Origin: Exiguobacterium undae DSM 14481 | GTDB taxonomy: Bacteria; Bacillota; Bacilli; Exiguobacteriales; Exiguobacteriaceae | DNA: 64,000 nt | Direction: 5' to 3' | Assembly: GCF_000620805.1 (NCBI RefSeq) | Contig: NZ_KK211187.1 | Span: 777,957 to 841,956 of the forward strand | Program-made: the position numbers and the translations under genes | Notes under the pieces: generated by a model | Told to the model about the DNA's origin: nothing | Database searches by the model: none | Seen by the model: only the letters and a program-made list of their open reading frames with translations | Shown here: piece after piece, positions 1-8,652 of the stretch | How the letters are laid out: each line of letters opens with the position of its first letter | Position numbering within the stretch: position 1 is the first letter of the stretch

Positions 1-115
1 AACGTCATTGACAGAAGCGATCCGCTTTGCCAACAAGGCAGCCGGCATGTCCGTCCGCGCCCTCGGGGCACAAGGCGGAATGCCGACACGGGAACAGATG
101 GAGGTTGAAGCATGA
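1..115 (+). CDS. rbsK: Ribokinase, C-terminal end only
   Basis: The window opens inside a reading frame whose first full codon is at position 2 and which stops with TGA at 113-115. The visible 37 residues include [15 protein letters not shown], which matches the C-terminal helix region of PfkB-family ribokinases. It overlaps the rbsD start by ATGA, and rbsD-A-C-B follow, so identification as the kinase that phosphorylates D-ribose to ribose-5-phosphate is well supported by context. The catalytic part lies to the left of the window. Confidence 0.88.
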   Translation, partial: TSLTEAIRFANKAAGMSVRALGAQGGMPTREQMEVEA

Positions 116-501
116 AACGACACGGGATTTTAAACAGTCACATCAGTAAGGTCTTAACGGATCTTGGTCATACGGACATGGTCGTCATCGCCGACTGCGG
201 TCTGCCGATTCCGGCAGGCGTAGAGCGGATCGACTTGGCACTTGAGCTCGGAACACCGTCGTTCGCGGATGTTGTCCGTGTCGTCGCCGACGATATGGCG
301 ATTGAACAGGTGACGCTCGCAACAGAAATCAACGACACGAACGTCAAGGCACTTGAGGTCGTCAACCAACTCGACGTCCCGCAAGACTTCGTCTCGCACG
401 AAGCATTCAAGGAACTGACGAAGCAGGCGAAAGTCATCATCCGGACGGGTGAAGCGACACCGTATGCGAACGTCATCTTACACGCCGGCGTCATTTTTTA
501 A
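112..501 (+). CDS. rbsD: D-ribose pyranase RbsD
   Basis: This cytoplasmic mutarotase interconverts the pyranose and furanose forms of D-ribose so that ribokinase receives usable substrate. The 129 residues have the normal family length. The N-terminus [22 protein letters not shown] carries the conserved catalytic His of the GHTD motif, followed by DCGLPIP. The start overlaps the rbsK stop (ATGA), which implies translational coupling, and rbsA follows after 12 nt. Confidence 0.97.
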   Translation: MKRHGILNSHISKVLTDLGHTDMVVIADCGLPIPAGVERIDLALELGTPSFADVVRVVADDMAIEQVTLATEINDTNVKALEVVNQLDVPQDFVSHEAFKELTKQAKVIIRTGEATPYANVILHAGVIF

Positions 502-513
502 GGGGGAAGCACG

Positions 514-1992
514 ATGCAAATTGAGATGACAGGTATCAAAAAAGCGTTTGGTCCCGTTCCCGTCTTGAAGGGTGTCGACTTTACACTGGCGACCGGTGAG
601 ATTCATGCCTTGATGGGTGAAAACGGAGCCGGAAAATCGACCTTGATGAAGATTCTGACCGGTGTCCATAAAGCCGATGAAGGAACGATTCAAATTGACG
701 GCGTGGAACAACAGTATAAAAATCCGAAGCTGGCGGAAGAAGCGGGAATCGCTTTTATCCACCAGGAGCTGAACATCTTGCCGGACTTAACGGTCACGGA
801 AAATCTGTTTCTCGGACGGGAACTGAAATCCCGCTTCGGCATTCTTAAGCAAGCGGAGATGAAACGGCTCGCTGAACGTGAACTGGCGGAATTGAACGTC
901 TTCATGGACGTCAATCAGCTCGCCCGGACGTTATCGGTCGGACAACAGCAGATGATTGAAATCGCGAAAGCGTTAATGACGGACGCGAAGGTCATCATCA
1001 TGGATGAACCGACGGCCGCTTTGACGGAACGTGAAATCCGCGCCTTGTTCAGTGTCGCGACGGCACTGCGGGCACAGGGTGTCTCGATCGTCTACATCTC
1101 GCACCGGATGGAAGAAATTTTTGAATTGTGCGACCGGATCACCGTCTTACGCGATGGTGTCTCGGTCTCGACCCACCGGATTGCCGAGACCTCATTTGAA
1201 CAGATTGTCCGCGAAATGGTCGGACGTGAGATGGGCGAACGGTATCCGGAGCGGCAGGTCACGCTTGGTCAGACGGTCCTCGAAGTCACCGGGGCAACCG
1301 GCAAACGGTTTGAAGATGTCTCGTTTTCCGTCCGGGCCGGTGAAATCGTCGGCTTTTCCGGCTTGATGGGCGCCGGGCGGACAGAAGTCATGCGTGGCTT
1401 GTTCGGAGTCGATCGGCTGAAAGCAGGGACGATCAGCTTAAACGGCAACGTCATCAAAATCAAATCGCCACACGATGCGATCAAACAGGGACTTGGCTTC
1501 TTGACGGAAGATCGAAAAGGTGAAGGCTTGTTCCTCGACTTTTCACTCCGGGAAAACATCTCCTTGCCGACAATCCGGTCGTTATCGAAGTCCGGTGTCA
1601 TCTCCGATCAATCGGAGCGGCAGTTCGCCGAAGGCTATCTCAAGTCGTTATCTGTCCGACACAGTTCGATGGATCAACCGGCGAAGTCGTTGTCCGGCGG
1701 GAACCAGCAAAAGGTGGTCCTCGCGAAATGGCTCGGAACGAAACCGGATGTCTTGATTCTCGACGAACCGACACGCGGTGTCGACGTCGGGGCGAAAAAA
1801 GAAATTTATACGATCATGAATGAACTCGCCGCATCGGGTGTCGCGATCATCATGATCAGTTCCGACCTCCCGGAAATTCTCGGGATGAGTGACCGTGTCT
1901 ATGTGATGCGGGAAGGACAGATGAGCGGCATGCTCAACCAACAAGAGGCCACGCAAGAAAGTATCATGACGCTTGCGACAGGAGGACAATGA
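514..1992 (+). CDS. rbsA: Ribose ABC transporter ATP-binding protein RbsA
   Basis: The 492-residue protein is a tandem-ABC sugar importer ATPase that powers ribose uptake at the inner face of the membrane. The N-terminal domain has a canonical Walker A (GENGAGKST, Lys41), the signature LSVGQQQM and Walker B VIIMDEPT. The C-terminal domain has the degenerate Walker [10 protein letters not shown] that is usual in this family, signature LSGGNQQK and Walker B VLILDEPT. An AGGGGG-type ribosome binding site precedes the ATG. It is second in the visible rbsDACB order, as in B. subtilis. Confidence 0.97.
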   Translation: MQIEMTGIKKAFGPVPVLKGVDFTLATGEIHALMGENGAGKSTLMKILTGVHKADEGTIQIDGVEQQYKNPKLAEEAGIAFIHQELNILPDLTVTENLFLGRELKSRFGILKQAEMKRLAERELAELNVFMDVNQLARTLSVGQQQMIEIAKALMTDAKVIIMDEPTAALTEREIRALFSVATALRAQGVSIVYISHRMEEIFELCDRITVLRDGVSVSTHRIAETSFEQIVREMVGREMGERYPERQVTLGQTVLEVTGATGKRFEDVSFSVRAGEIVGFSGLMGAGRTEVMRGLFGVDRLKAGTISLNGNVIKIKSPHDAIKQGLGFLTEDRKGEGLFLDFSLRENISLPTIRSLSKSGVISDQSERQFAEGYLKSLSVRHSSMDQPAKSLSGGNQQKVVLAKWLGTKPDVLILDEPTRGVDVGAKKEIYTIMNELAASGVAIIMISSDLPEILGMSDRVYVMREGQMSGMLNQQEATQESIMTLATGGQ

Positions 1993-1993
1993 C

Positions 1994-2962
1994 ATGGAAT
2001 TGATGCAAGGGAAACTGACAGAAAAGAAACCAAGACGACTCGGGATTGGTCAAAAGCTTGGTCCGCTCGCCGGACTGTTCGCCATCATTCTCGTCGTCTC
2101 GATCATGGAACCGGACTTTTTAACACTTAATAACTTATTCAACATCTTACGCCAAGTTTCGATCAATGCCTTGATTGCCTTCGGGATGACGTTCGTCATC
2201 TTAACAGGTGGAATCGACTTATCGGTCGGTTCGATTCTTGCGTTGTCATCCGCGTTCGTCGCCGGTCTGATGACCGACGGAACGTCCGCGATTCTCGCTG
2301 TGCTTGCCGGATTGATCGTCGGCGCAATCATGGGTGCGTTAAACGGAATGGTCATCTCACTCGGGAAAGTCGCACCGTTCATCGCGACACTTGCGACGAT
2401 GACGATCTTCCGTGGTCTGACACTCGTCTATACGGACGGGAAGCCGATTACCGGACTCAGCCAAGGCGGCTGGTTCGAATTATTCGGTCGCGGCTACTTC
2501 TGGATCTTCCCGGTCCCGGTCGTGACGATGTTGATTGCCTTTGGCGTTCTGTACTTCATCTTGAAGAAAACGACGTTCGGTCGTTACACGTATGCAATCG
2601 GCGGTAACGAAGAAGCGGCAAAATTGATGGGGATTCAAGTCAACAAAGTGAAGATTTTGATCTACTCGTTGTCTGGTTTGATGGCAGCACTCGCTGGGAT
2701 CATCTTGACGTCGCGTCTGAACTCGGCGCAACCGACAGCCGGAACATCGTACGAACTGGATGCAATCGCAGCGGTCGTCCTTGGTGGGACAAGCTTAGCC
2801 GGTGGACGCGGTTGGATTGTTGGGACGTTGATTGGTGCATTGATCATAGGAACACTCAACAACGGACTGAACTTACTTGGTGTCTCGTCCTTCTTCCAGC
2901 TCGTCGTCAAAGGGCTCGTCATCCTGTTCGCGGTACTCGCGGACCGGAAACAAACTACGTGA
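1994..2962 (+). CDS. rbsC: Ribose ABC transporter permease RbsC
   Basis: This is the polytopic membrane permease of the ribose importer, with many hydrophobic segments and the family motif GMTFVILTGGIDLSVGS. I start it at ATG 1994 (322 residues) because AGGAGG at 1980-1985 lies 8 nt upstream. An upstream in-frame ATG at 1973 lies within rbsA and would add seven residues before this ribosome binding site-supported start. It pairs with RbsA and RbsB. Confidence 0.96.
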   Translation: MELMQGKLTEKKPRRLGIGQKLGPLAGLFAIILVVSIMEPDFLTLNNLFNILRQVSINALIAFGMTFVILTGGIDLSVGSILALSSAFVAGLMTDGTSAILAVLAGLIVGAIMGALNGMVISLGKVAPFIATLATMTIFRGLTLVYTDGKPITGLSQGGWFELFGRGYFWIFPVPVVTMLIAFGVLYFILKKTTFGRYTYAIGGNEEAAKLMGIQVNKVKILIYSLSGLMAALAGIILTSRLNSAQPTAGTSYELDAIAAVVLGGTSLAGGRGWIVGTLIGALIIGTLNNGLNLLGVSSFFQLVVKGLVILFAVLADRKQTT

Positions 2963-2989
2963 TTTACCATCCAAAAGGAGGATATTGAT

Positions 2990-3904
2990 ATGAAAAAACT
3001 ACTCGCACTCGTCATGATGGCGTTAATGGTCTTCGCAGCGGCTTGTTCGACGGAACAACCGGGCAGTGACACGGAAAAAGAGAAGAAAACAAAAGACTTT
3101 AAGATTGGTCTGTCGATTTCGACACTCAATAACCCGTTCTTCGTCTCGCTGAAAGAAGGAGCAGAAAAAGAAGCAAAAGCACAAGGCGCAACACTGCAAG
3201 TCGCGGATGCACAAGATGATGCCGCAAAACAAGCAAGTGACATCGAAGACATGATTCAAAAGAACGTCGATCTCATCTTGATCAACCCAACGGATTCAGC
3301 AGCAGTCGGTGCAGCTGTTCAAACAGCAAACGATGCGGACATCCCGGTCATTACAGTGGACCGCAATGCAGAAGCCGGTGACGTCATCGCGCACATCGCG
3401 TCGGATAACGTTGCAGGCGGGAAACAAGCGGGTGAGTACATGATCGAACTCGTGGGCGACAAAGCGCAAGTCGTTGAACTCGAAGGAATCCCGGGCGCAT
3501 CGGCAACACGCGACCGCGGTGAAGGGTTCCACGCGGCAGTCGACAGCAAGCTTGACGTCGTTGCCAAACAATCCGCAAACTTTGACCGGGCAAAAGGTCT
3601 GTCGGTCATGGAAAACATCCTGCAAAACAACAAAGACATCAAAGCCGTCTTCGCACACAACGATGAAATGGCCCTTGGTGCCGTCGAAGCGTTGAAAGCA
3701 GCGGGCATGGAAGATGTCAAAGTCATCGGGTTTGACGCAACAGACGATGCCGTCAAAGCCGTCGAAGACGGGAAGATGGCGGGAACGGTCGCTCAGAAAC
3801 CGGCTGAGATCGGTAAAACGGGGATCGACACAGCAATCAAACACCTTAAAGGCGAGACAGTCGAGAAGAACATTCCAGTCGAACTCGATCTCATTAAACA
3901 ATAA
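2990..3904 (+). CDS. rbsB: Ribose-binding lipoprotein RbsB
   Basis: This is the extracytoplasmic ribose receptor. The N-terminus is a lipoprotein signal with lipobox FAAAC, so Cys19 would be lipidated. The mature protein has the periplasmic-binding-protein type 1 fold signatures IGLSISTLNNPFF near the start and VIGFDATDDAV later. Its 304 residues are typical. An AAAAGGAGG ribosome binding site lies upstream, and the operon ends with the terminator immediately downstream. Confidence 0.96.
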   Translation: MKKLLALVMMALMVFAAACSTEQPGSDTEKEKKTKDFKIGLSISTLNNPFFVSLKEGAEKEAKAQGATLQVADAQDDAAKQASDIEDMIQKNVDLILINPTDSAAVGAAVQTANDADIPVITVDRNAEAGDVIAHIASDNVAGGKQAGEYMIELVGDKAQVVELEGIPGASATRDRGEGFHAAVDSKLDVVAKQSANFDRAKGLSVMENILQNNKDIKAVFAHNDEMALGAVEALKAAGMEDVKVIGFDATDDAVKAVEDGKMAGTVAQKPAEIGKTGIDTAIKHLKGETVEKNIPVELDLIKQ

Positions 3905-3911
3905 TTTTCCT

Positions 3912-3951
3912 CACCAGCCGGTCTGATTTTGTCAGCCGGCTGGTGTTTTTT
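3912..3951 (+). terminator. Intrinsic terminator of the rbs operon
   Basis: A perfect 10-bp inverted repeat (CACCAGCCGG at 3912-3921 and CCGGCTGGTG at 3936-3945) is followed by six T residues. Confidence 0.95.
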
Positions 3952-4045
3952 GGAGGGAAGCTGAACTTCGTGAATCTATACCTTGTTCCCGTAGTTGTTT
4001 TTCTCTATAATGAAAGAAGCGTATATTACTGAAGGAGGATCATCG

Positions 4046-4279
4046 ATGATCATTCATAACGTGGCTCTTGTCGGCCTCATCGTCGTTTCCGTTCTTCTCA
4101 TCATCGTCGTTCTCTTGATGTCAGGCCGTACGGCTGGACTCGGAGCATTGACAGGTGGGGCAGAACAATTATTTGGTCGCCAAAAAGCCCGTGGCTTGGA
4201 TGCGGTCCTAAATCGTGTAGCGTCTATTTTAGGGGCATTATTCTTTATCTTGGCGTTACTCGTCGCTTTTTATAAGTGA
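4046..4279 (+). CDS. secG: Preprotein translocase subunit SecG
   Basis: This small membrane subunit of the SecYEG channel has 77 residues when started at ATG 4046, which has AAGGAGG just upstream; the longer frame from 3995 has no such signal. Two hydrophobic helices (about residues 5-25 and 56-75) flank a polar linker with MSGRTAGLGALTGGAEQLFG, a recognisable SecG signature. It begins the secG-esterase-rnr-smpB-ssrA block that is common in Bacillales. Confidence 0.95.
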   Translation: MIIHNVALVGLIVVSVLLIIVVLLMSGRTAGLGALTGGAEQLFGRQKARGLDAVLNRVASILGALFFILALLVAFYK

Positions 4280-4285
4280 GTACTG

Positions 4286-4319
4286 AAACGACAGCCGTCC
4301 GATCGCGCTGTCGTTTTTT
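4286..4319 (+). terminator. Intrinsic terminator after secG
   Basis: The arms AAACGACAGC (4286-4295) and GCTGTCGTTT (4307-4316) form a stem followed by a T tract. Confidence 0.88.
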
Positions 4320-4379
4320 CTTATTTCTCGATTTCTATTTTTTTATTTTGGGGTATAGAGTTAGAGGGGGAATCATTTT

Positions 4380-5120
4380 ATGAAAATCACATTACCAAAA
4401 CCATTCTTTTTTGAAGGCGGCAACCGGGCAGTCCTGTTGTTACACGGCTTCACCGGCTCAAGCGCCGATGTCCGGATGCTCGGACGTTACCTGCAAAAAC
4501 ATGGTTATACATCACTGGCACCACAATATAAAGGGCACGCTGCCCCACCCGAAGAGCTGACGAAGACTGGGCCAGCCGACTGGTGGCAGGATGTCCTCGA
4601 CGGTTACGAAGAGTTAAAAGCGAAAGGATACGACGAGATTGCGGTCTGCGGACTGTCACTCGGCGGTGTCATGTCGCTTCGACTGTCGATGCACCGTCCG
4701 GTCAAAGCGGTCATTCCGATGTGTGCGCCGGCTTACATCAAAAGTGAAGACGTCATGTATGCAGGAGTCACGGAGTATGCCAGAGAATTTAAGAAGCGAG
4801 AAGGAAAATCGGTCGAGGAAATCGAGCAGGAGATGGCTGTGTTCGAACCGATGCCGACCTTAAAGGATCTGCAAGCCTTGCTGAAAGAGACACGCGATTC
4901 ACTCGAAGATGTCTATGCACCGACACTCGTCATCCAAGCCCGCAATGATCATATGATCAACACGGATTCAGCCAACATCATCCATGATGGTGTCAGTGCC
5001 TTACAAAAAGATCTGATCTGGTATGAGAACTCAGGTCATGTCATTACGCTCGACAAAGAAAAAGAAACGCTCCACCAAGACATCCATGAATTTTTGGACG
5101 GCTTGAACTGGAGCCATTAA
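4380..5120 (+). CDS. est: Carboxylesterase, Est30-type alpha/beta hydrolase
   Basis: This 246-residue cytoplasmic serine esterase has the nucleophile elbow GLSLGG with Ser93, the oxyanion segment LLHGFTGS, a later Asp in VIQARNDHM and a C-terminal His in NSGHVITLD, which together complete the triad expected for the Geobacillus Est30 family. It lies between secG and rnr, its usual place in Bacillales. The physiological substrate is unknown; family members hydrolyse short to medium acyl esters. Confidence 0.93.
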   Translation: MKITLPKPFFFEGGNRAVLLLHGFTGSSADVRMLGRYLQKHGYTSLAPQYKGHAAPPEELTKTGPADWWQDVLDGYEELKAKGYDEIAVCGLSLGGVMSLRLSMHRPVKAVIPMCAPAYIKSEDVMYAGVTEYAREFKKREGKSVEEIEQEMAVFEPMPTLKDLQALLKETRDSLEDVYAPTLVIQARNDHMINTDSANIIHDGVSALQKDLIWYENSGHVITLDKEKETLHQDIHEFLDGLNWSH

Positions 5121-5134
5121 CTGGAGGTGTCACG

Positions 5135-7492
5135 TTGGAATTACGTGAACGCATATTAGAGGTCATCGCGGCGGACGAACGTCCGTTGTCGATTGATCAA
5201 TTAACGAAAAAACTGGAATTAACGGATACGGCACAGTTCAAGGAACTGATCCGGACGTTAAATGAACTTGAAGAAGAAGCGCTTGTTGCGCGGACCCGTT
5301 CGAACAAATACGGAACCCTCGCTCAAATCGGACAAGTTGCCGGAAAAATCTCGGTCCACCAACGTGGATTCGGATTCGTTTCACCGGAAGACGGTTCTGC
5401 CGGCGATATCTTCCTGCCGGCACCGGAACTCGGCAATGTCTATAACGGGGACCGTGTCCTCGTCAAAGTTTTTGCTGAATCCAACGGCGGAGACCGCCGC
5501 GAAGGCAAGTTGCTCAAGATTCTCTCACGCGGACCGGCTGATTTCGTTGGGACGTTCGTCAGTCCAAAAGGACGGATTGAGTCGATCGCCTACATCGAAC
5601 CGGATGATTCGAAGCTGACGTTCTTACCGGTCGTCGCAAACGAAGATACGCTTGGTGCCGTCGACGGCCATAAAGTCCTCGCGCGGATCACGAAGTATCC
5701 GGACGGCCGTTACGCCGGAACCGCCAAAGTCTTACAAATCATCGGGCATAAAAATGACCCGGGTGTCGATATCCTGTCGATCGTCCACAAGCACGGCATC
5801 AATGTCGACTTCTCGGACGCAGCAATCGCGGAAGCAAATGACATTCCGGATCAAATCGATGAGAAAGATCTCGTCGGTCGCGTCGACTTACGCAACGAAG
5901 TGACGGTCACGATTGACGGCGCTGATGCGAAAGACCTCGATGACGCGGTCCATGTCAAGAAACTTGCGAACGGCAACTACGAGCTCGGTGTTCACATCGC
6001 CGACGTCTCGCATTACGTCAAGGAAGATTCACCGCTGGACGAAGAAGCCCGCGAACGCGGGACCAGTGTCTATCTCGTTGACCGGGTCATTCCGATGATT
6101 CCGCACCGTCTGTCAAACGGAATCTGTTCACTCAACCCGCACGTTGATCGGTTGACGCTCAGCTGCATCATGGAAATCGACCAGAACGGTGCTGTCGTCA
6201 ACCATGAGATTTTACAGAGTGTCATCAAGACGACGGAACGGATGACGTACACCGATGTCCGGAAAATCATCGAACGTGAAGACGAAGAAGTGGTCGCAAA
6301 ATACCACGATCTCGTCGCCAACTTTGATCAGATGGCGGAACTGGCTGCGATCCTCCGCGAACGCCGCTCCCGCCGTGGCGCGATCAACTTCGACTTCCCG
6401 GAAGCAAAAGTGCTCGTCAACGAAGAAGGCAAGACAAGCGAAATCATCCTGCGCGAACGGTCGGTTGCCGAAAAACTGATCGAAGAGTTCATGCTCGCCG
6501 CGAACGAAACGGTGGCGGAGCACGTCCAGCACCAAAAACTGCCGTTCATGTACCGGATCCACGATGAGCCGAAAGCAGAACGTCTCGATACGTTCTTCAA
6601 ATTCATCGCGAACTTCGGGATCAACGTCGAACGCAAAGGCGAGTCGGTCGCACCGAAGACGTTGCAATCGATCCTGAACGCCGTGGAAGGCGAACCGGAA
6701 GAAGCCGTCGTCAGTACGGTCATGTTACGGTCGCTCCAGCAAGCGAAATATGACGTCGAACCGATTGGTCACTTTGGTCTGTCGACTGATTTCTACACGC
6801 ACTTCACGTCACCGATCCGCCGGTATCCGGACTTGATGGTCCACCGTCTCCTGCGCGAGTACATCATCTTTAATGATAAATCGCAAAAGACACAGGACCG
6901 TTATTCTGCGATTCTGCCGGAAATCGCCGATCACGCTTCAAAACGGGAACGTCGTGCCGTTGACGCCGAGCGGGAAACAAATGCACTGAAAAAAGCCGAG
7001 TATATGGAACAACACATCGGCGAGACGTTTGAAGGGGTCGTCAGCGGAGTGACCAACTTCGGCATGTTCGTCGAGTTGCCGAACACGATCGAAGGACTCG
7101 TTCACATCCAGGCAATGACGGATGACTTCTACCGCTATGACGAAGCGAACTATCAATTGATGGGCGAACGGACGAAACAACAGTTCCGGATCGGCGATGT
7201 CGTCGAAATCAAAGTCACCGGTGTCAACATCGATGAGAAGACAATCGACTTCGCAGTCGTCGGGATGCCGGAACGCCAACCGAAAAAACGCTTTGAGTCG
7301 AAGACGATCCGTTCAACGGGCGGCCGTCCGGGACAAAAACGCGACGACAAGAAAGACGACCGTCGCGGGAAGTCGAAACGTCCGAGTAAGCCGAAGGACC
7401 AGTCGAAAGGCAAAGGATTCGCGCTGAAAGACAAGAAGGATAAACCGCCGTTCCATAAAGCGGTCTCGAATAAAAAACGGAAGCGCAAATAA
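5135..7492 (+). CDS. rnr: Ribonuclease R
   Basis: This is a processive 3'-5' exoribonuclease of 785 residues that degrades structured RNA and works with tmRNA in decay of non-stop mRNAs. An N-terminal winged-helix segment precedes the cold-shock domains. The RNB catalytic domain has the Asp cluster in DGADAKDLDDAV (about residues 260-272) and HFTSPIRRYPDL, followed by an S1 domain (about 640-715) and a strongly basic Lys/Arg-rich tail from about 725. The start is a TTG with GGAGGTG 7 nt upstream. It lies 14 nt after the esterase and just before smpB. Confidence 0.97.
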   Translation: MELRERILEVIAADERPLSIDQLTKKLELTDTAQFKELIRTLNELEEEALVARTRSNKYGTLAQIGQVAGKISVHQRGFGFVSPEDGSAGDIFLPAPELGNVYNGDRVLVKVFAESNGGDRREGKLLKILSRGPADFVGTFVSPKGRIESIAYIEPDDSKLTFLPVVANEDTLGAVDGHKVLARITKYPDGRYAGTAKVLQIIGHKNDPGVDILSIVHKHGINVDFSDAAIAEANDIPDQIDEKDLVGRVDLRNEVTVTIDGADAKDLDDAVHVKKLANGNYELGVHIADVSHYVKEDSPLDEEARERGTSVYLVDRVIPMIPHRLSNGICSLNPHVDRLTLSCIMEIDQNGAVVNHEILQSVIKTTERMTYTDVRKIIEREDEEVVAKYHDLVANFDQMAELAAILRERRSRRGAINFDFPEAKVLVNEEGKTSEIILRERSVAEKLIEEFMLAANETVAEHVQHQKLPFMYRIHDEPKAERLDTFFKFIANFGINVERKGESVAPKTLQSILNAVEGEPEEAVVSTVMLRSLQQAKYDVEPIGHFGLSTDFYTHFTSPIRRYPDLMVHRLLREYIIFNDKSQKTQDRYSAILPEIADHASKRERRAVDAERETNALKKAEYMEQHIGETFEGVVSGVTNFGMFVELPNTIEGLVHIQAMTDDFYRYDEANYQLMGERTKQQFRIGDVVEIKVTGVNIDEKTIDFAVVGMPERQPKKRFESKTIRSTGGRPGQKRDDKKDDRRGKSKRPSKPKDQSKGKGFALKDKKDKPPFHKAVSNKKRKRK

Positions 7493-7524
7493 GCGCTTCT
7501 GTTTAGAAATGTGGTGGAAGAGAG

Positions 7525-7995
7525 ATGCCAAAAGGTACAAGTTCAAAAGTATTAGCCAACAACAAACGGGCGTCGTTTGATTATGCGATTGAAGATACGA
7601 TCGAAGCGGGTCTCGTCTTGACGGGAACGGAAATCAAATCGGTCCGTAAAGGAAAAATCAGTATCGGCGACGCGTTCGTCCGCTTCGACGGCGGGGAAGC
7701 GATTCTCTGGAACTCGAACATCGCCCACTTCGAACAAGGGAACCGGTACAACCACGAACAGCTCCGTCCGCGGAAACTGTTGCTGCACAAAAAACAGATC
7801 GCCAACTTGATGGGACTCGTCTCGCGCGACGGCTACACGATCGTGCCACTGAAGGTCTACATCAAAAACGGCTATGCGAAATGTCTGATCGGACTCGGTC
7901 GCGGGAAGAAGAAATTCGACAAACGTGATGATCTGAAGAAGAAGGATGCGAAGCGCGATATCGACCGCGCATTACGCGACAAGCAAAAGTATTGA
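7525..7995 (+). CDS. smpB: tmRNA-binding protein SmpB
   Basis: The 156-residue protein binds the tRNA-like domain of tmRNA and brings it to stalled ribosomes. Recognisable elements are [31 protein letters not shown], the central EQGNRYNHE segment, and the basic C-terminal tail rich in Lys/Arg that enters the mRNA channel. It lies directly upstream of ssrA, whose promoter overlaps the smpB stop codon. Confidence 0.97.
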   Translation: MPKGTSSKVLANNKRASFDYAIEDTIEAGLVLTGTEIKSVRKGKISIGDAFVRFDGGEAILWNSNIAHFEQGNRYNHEQLRPRKLLLHKKQIANLMGLVSRDGYTIVPLKVYIKNGYAKCLIGLGRGKKKFDKRDDLKKKDAKRDIDRALRDKQKY

Positions 7996-8020
7996 ACCCG
8001 TAACACTTTTCTGCTATTAT
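7992..8020 (+). promoter_or_regulatory. Promoter for ssrA
   Basis: TTGAAC (7992-7997) and TATTAT (8015-8020) are separated by 17 bp; a TATAAT at 8018-8023 overlaps the -10 and gives a 20-bp alternative. Either would begin transcription about 25 nt before the mature tmRNA 5' end. The -35 box overlaps the smpB stop codon. Confidence 0.6.
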
Positions 8021-8053
8021 AATAGTATTCGGAAAGCCCCAATTTTATATCTT

Positions 8054-8409
8054 GGGGACGTTACGGATTCGACGGGGGTAGTTCGGTCTTCTGTGGCGTG
8101 TCGAGGGGTCGGCCTCGTTAAAACGCATCAGCCATAACTGGCAAAACTAACACACAACTCGCAGCAGCTTAATAGCTACTACGGATCCTAGCAGCCGTCG
8201 CCTGGTCGGCTGATTTCTAGGGTCTCACTTTAAACAGGCTACGCTTGGACCCTTCCGTCTGGAGGGAAAGAGAAGAGATGGAATCAGACTGGTCGGACGG
8301 ACGCCTGTCAATTGGCAGCCTGACGACGAGATCCCAATAAATTGACTACACACGTAGAAGCTTAAGTATACGATGCCTTCGGACGTGGGTTCGACTCCCA
8401 CCGTCTCCA
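8054..8409 (+). ncRNA. ssrA: Transfer-messenger RNA (tmRNA)
   Basis: The 5' end GGGGACGTTACGGATTCGAC and the 3' end with GGTTCGACTCCCACCGTCTCC form the tRNA-Ala-like half; GGGGACG pairs with CGTCTCC (8402-8408). The tag frame at 8140-8169 reads G-K-T-N-T-Q-L-A-A-A and ends in tandem stops TAA TAG, a short tag with the expected hydrophobic degradation signal. The bases after the acceptor stem read ATACC, so no CCA is encoded directly after the discriminator A. An AT-rich islet begins downstream. Confidence 0.97.
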
Positions 8410-8442
8410 TACCCTGAAATCTTAAGGATTTCAAAGATTGTC

Positions 8443-8470
8443 AAAACCCTTGTAAACTAAGGGTTTTTTT
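8443..8470 (+). terminator. Intrinsic terminator of ssrA
   Basis: AACCCTT (8445-8451) pairs with AAGGGTT (8459-8465), followed by a run of T. A second perfect hairpin, TGAAATC/GATTTCA (8415-8433), lies between the tmRNA end and this terminator. Confidence 0.85.
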
Positions 8471-8558
8471 GTTTTTTCATTTAAACATTGAATATGTAAT
8501 TACCTATTGTAATCACAATTTAGAAATCGACTTATTTAAAAGTGAATCAATTAATAGT

Positions 8559-8588
8559 TTGGAAGTTGATTTTATTTAAAATTATAAT
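8559..8588 (+). promoter_or_regulatory. Candidate promoter of the ABC-3C operon
   Basis: TTGGAA (8559-8564) and a perfect TATAAT (8583-8588) are 18 bp apart, about 65 bp before the first islet gene. The surrounding DNA is very AT-rich, so chance matches are likely. Confidence 0.4.
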
Positions 8589-8652
8589 GTGGTTAATGGT
8601 TACATTTTTAGGTTAAAATGTATACATATTTGTGTTCCGAAAGGTGAATAAA

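Noticed and set aside
1031-1366. Long alternative frames inside conserved genes, such as this one in rbsA, and antisense frames in rbsB, sufD and yumC
   Set aside because: They lie wholly within strongly conserved coding sequences, lack ribosome binding sites and show no recognisable domains.
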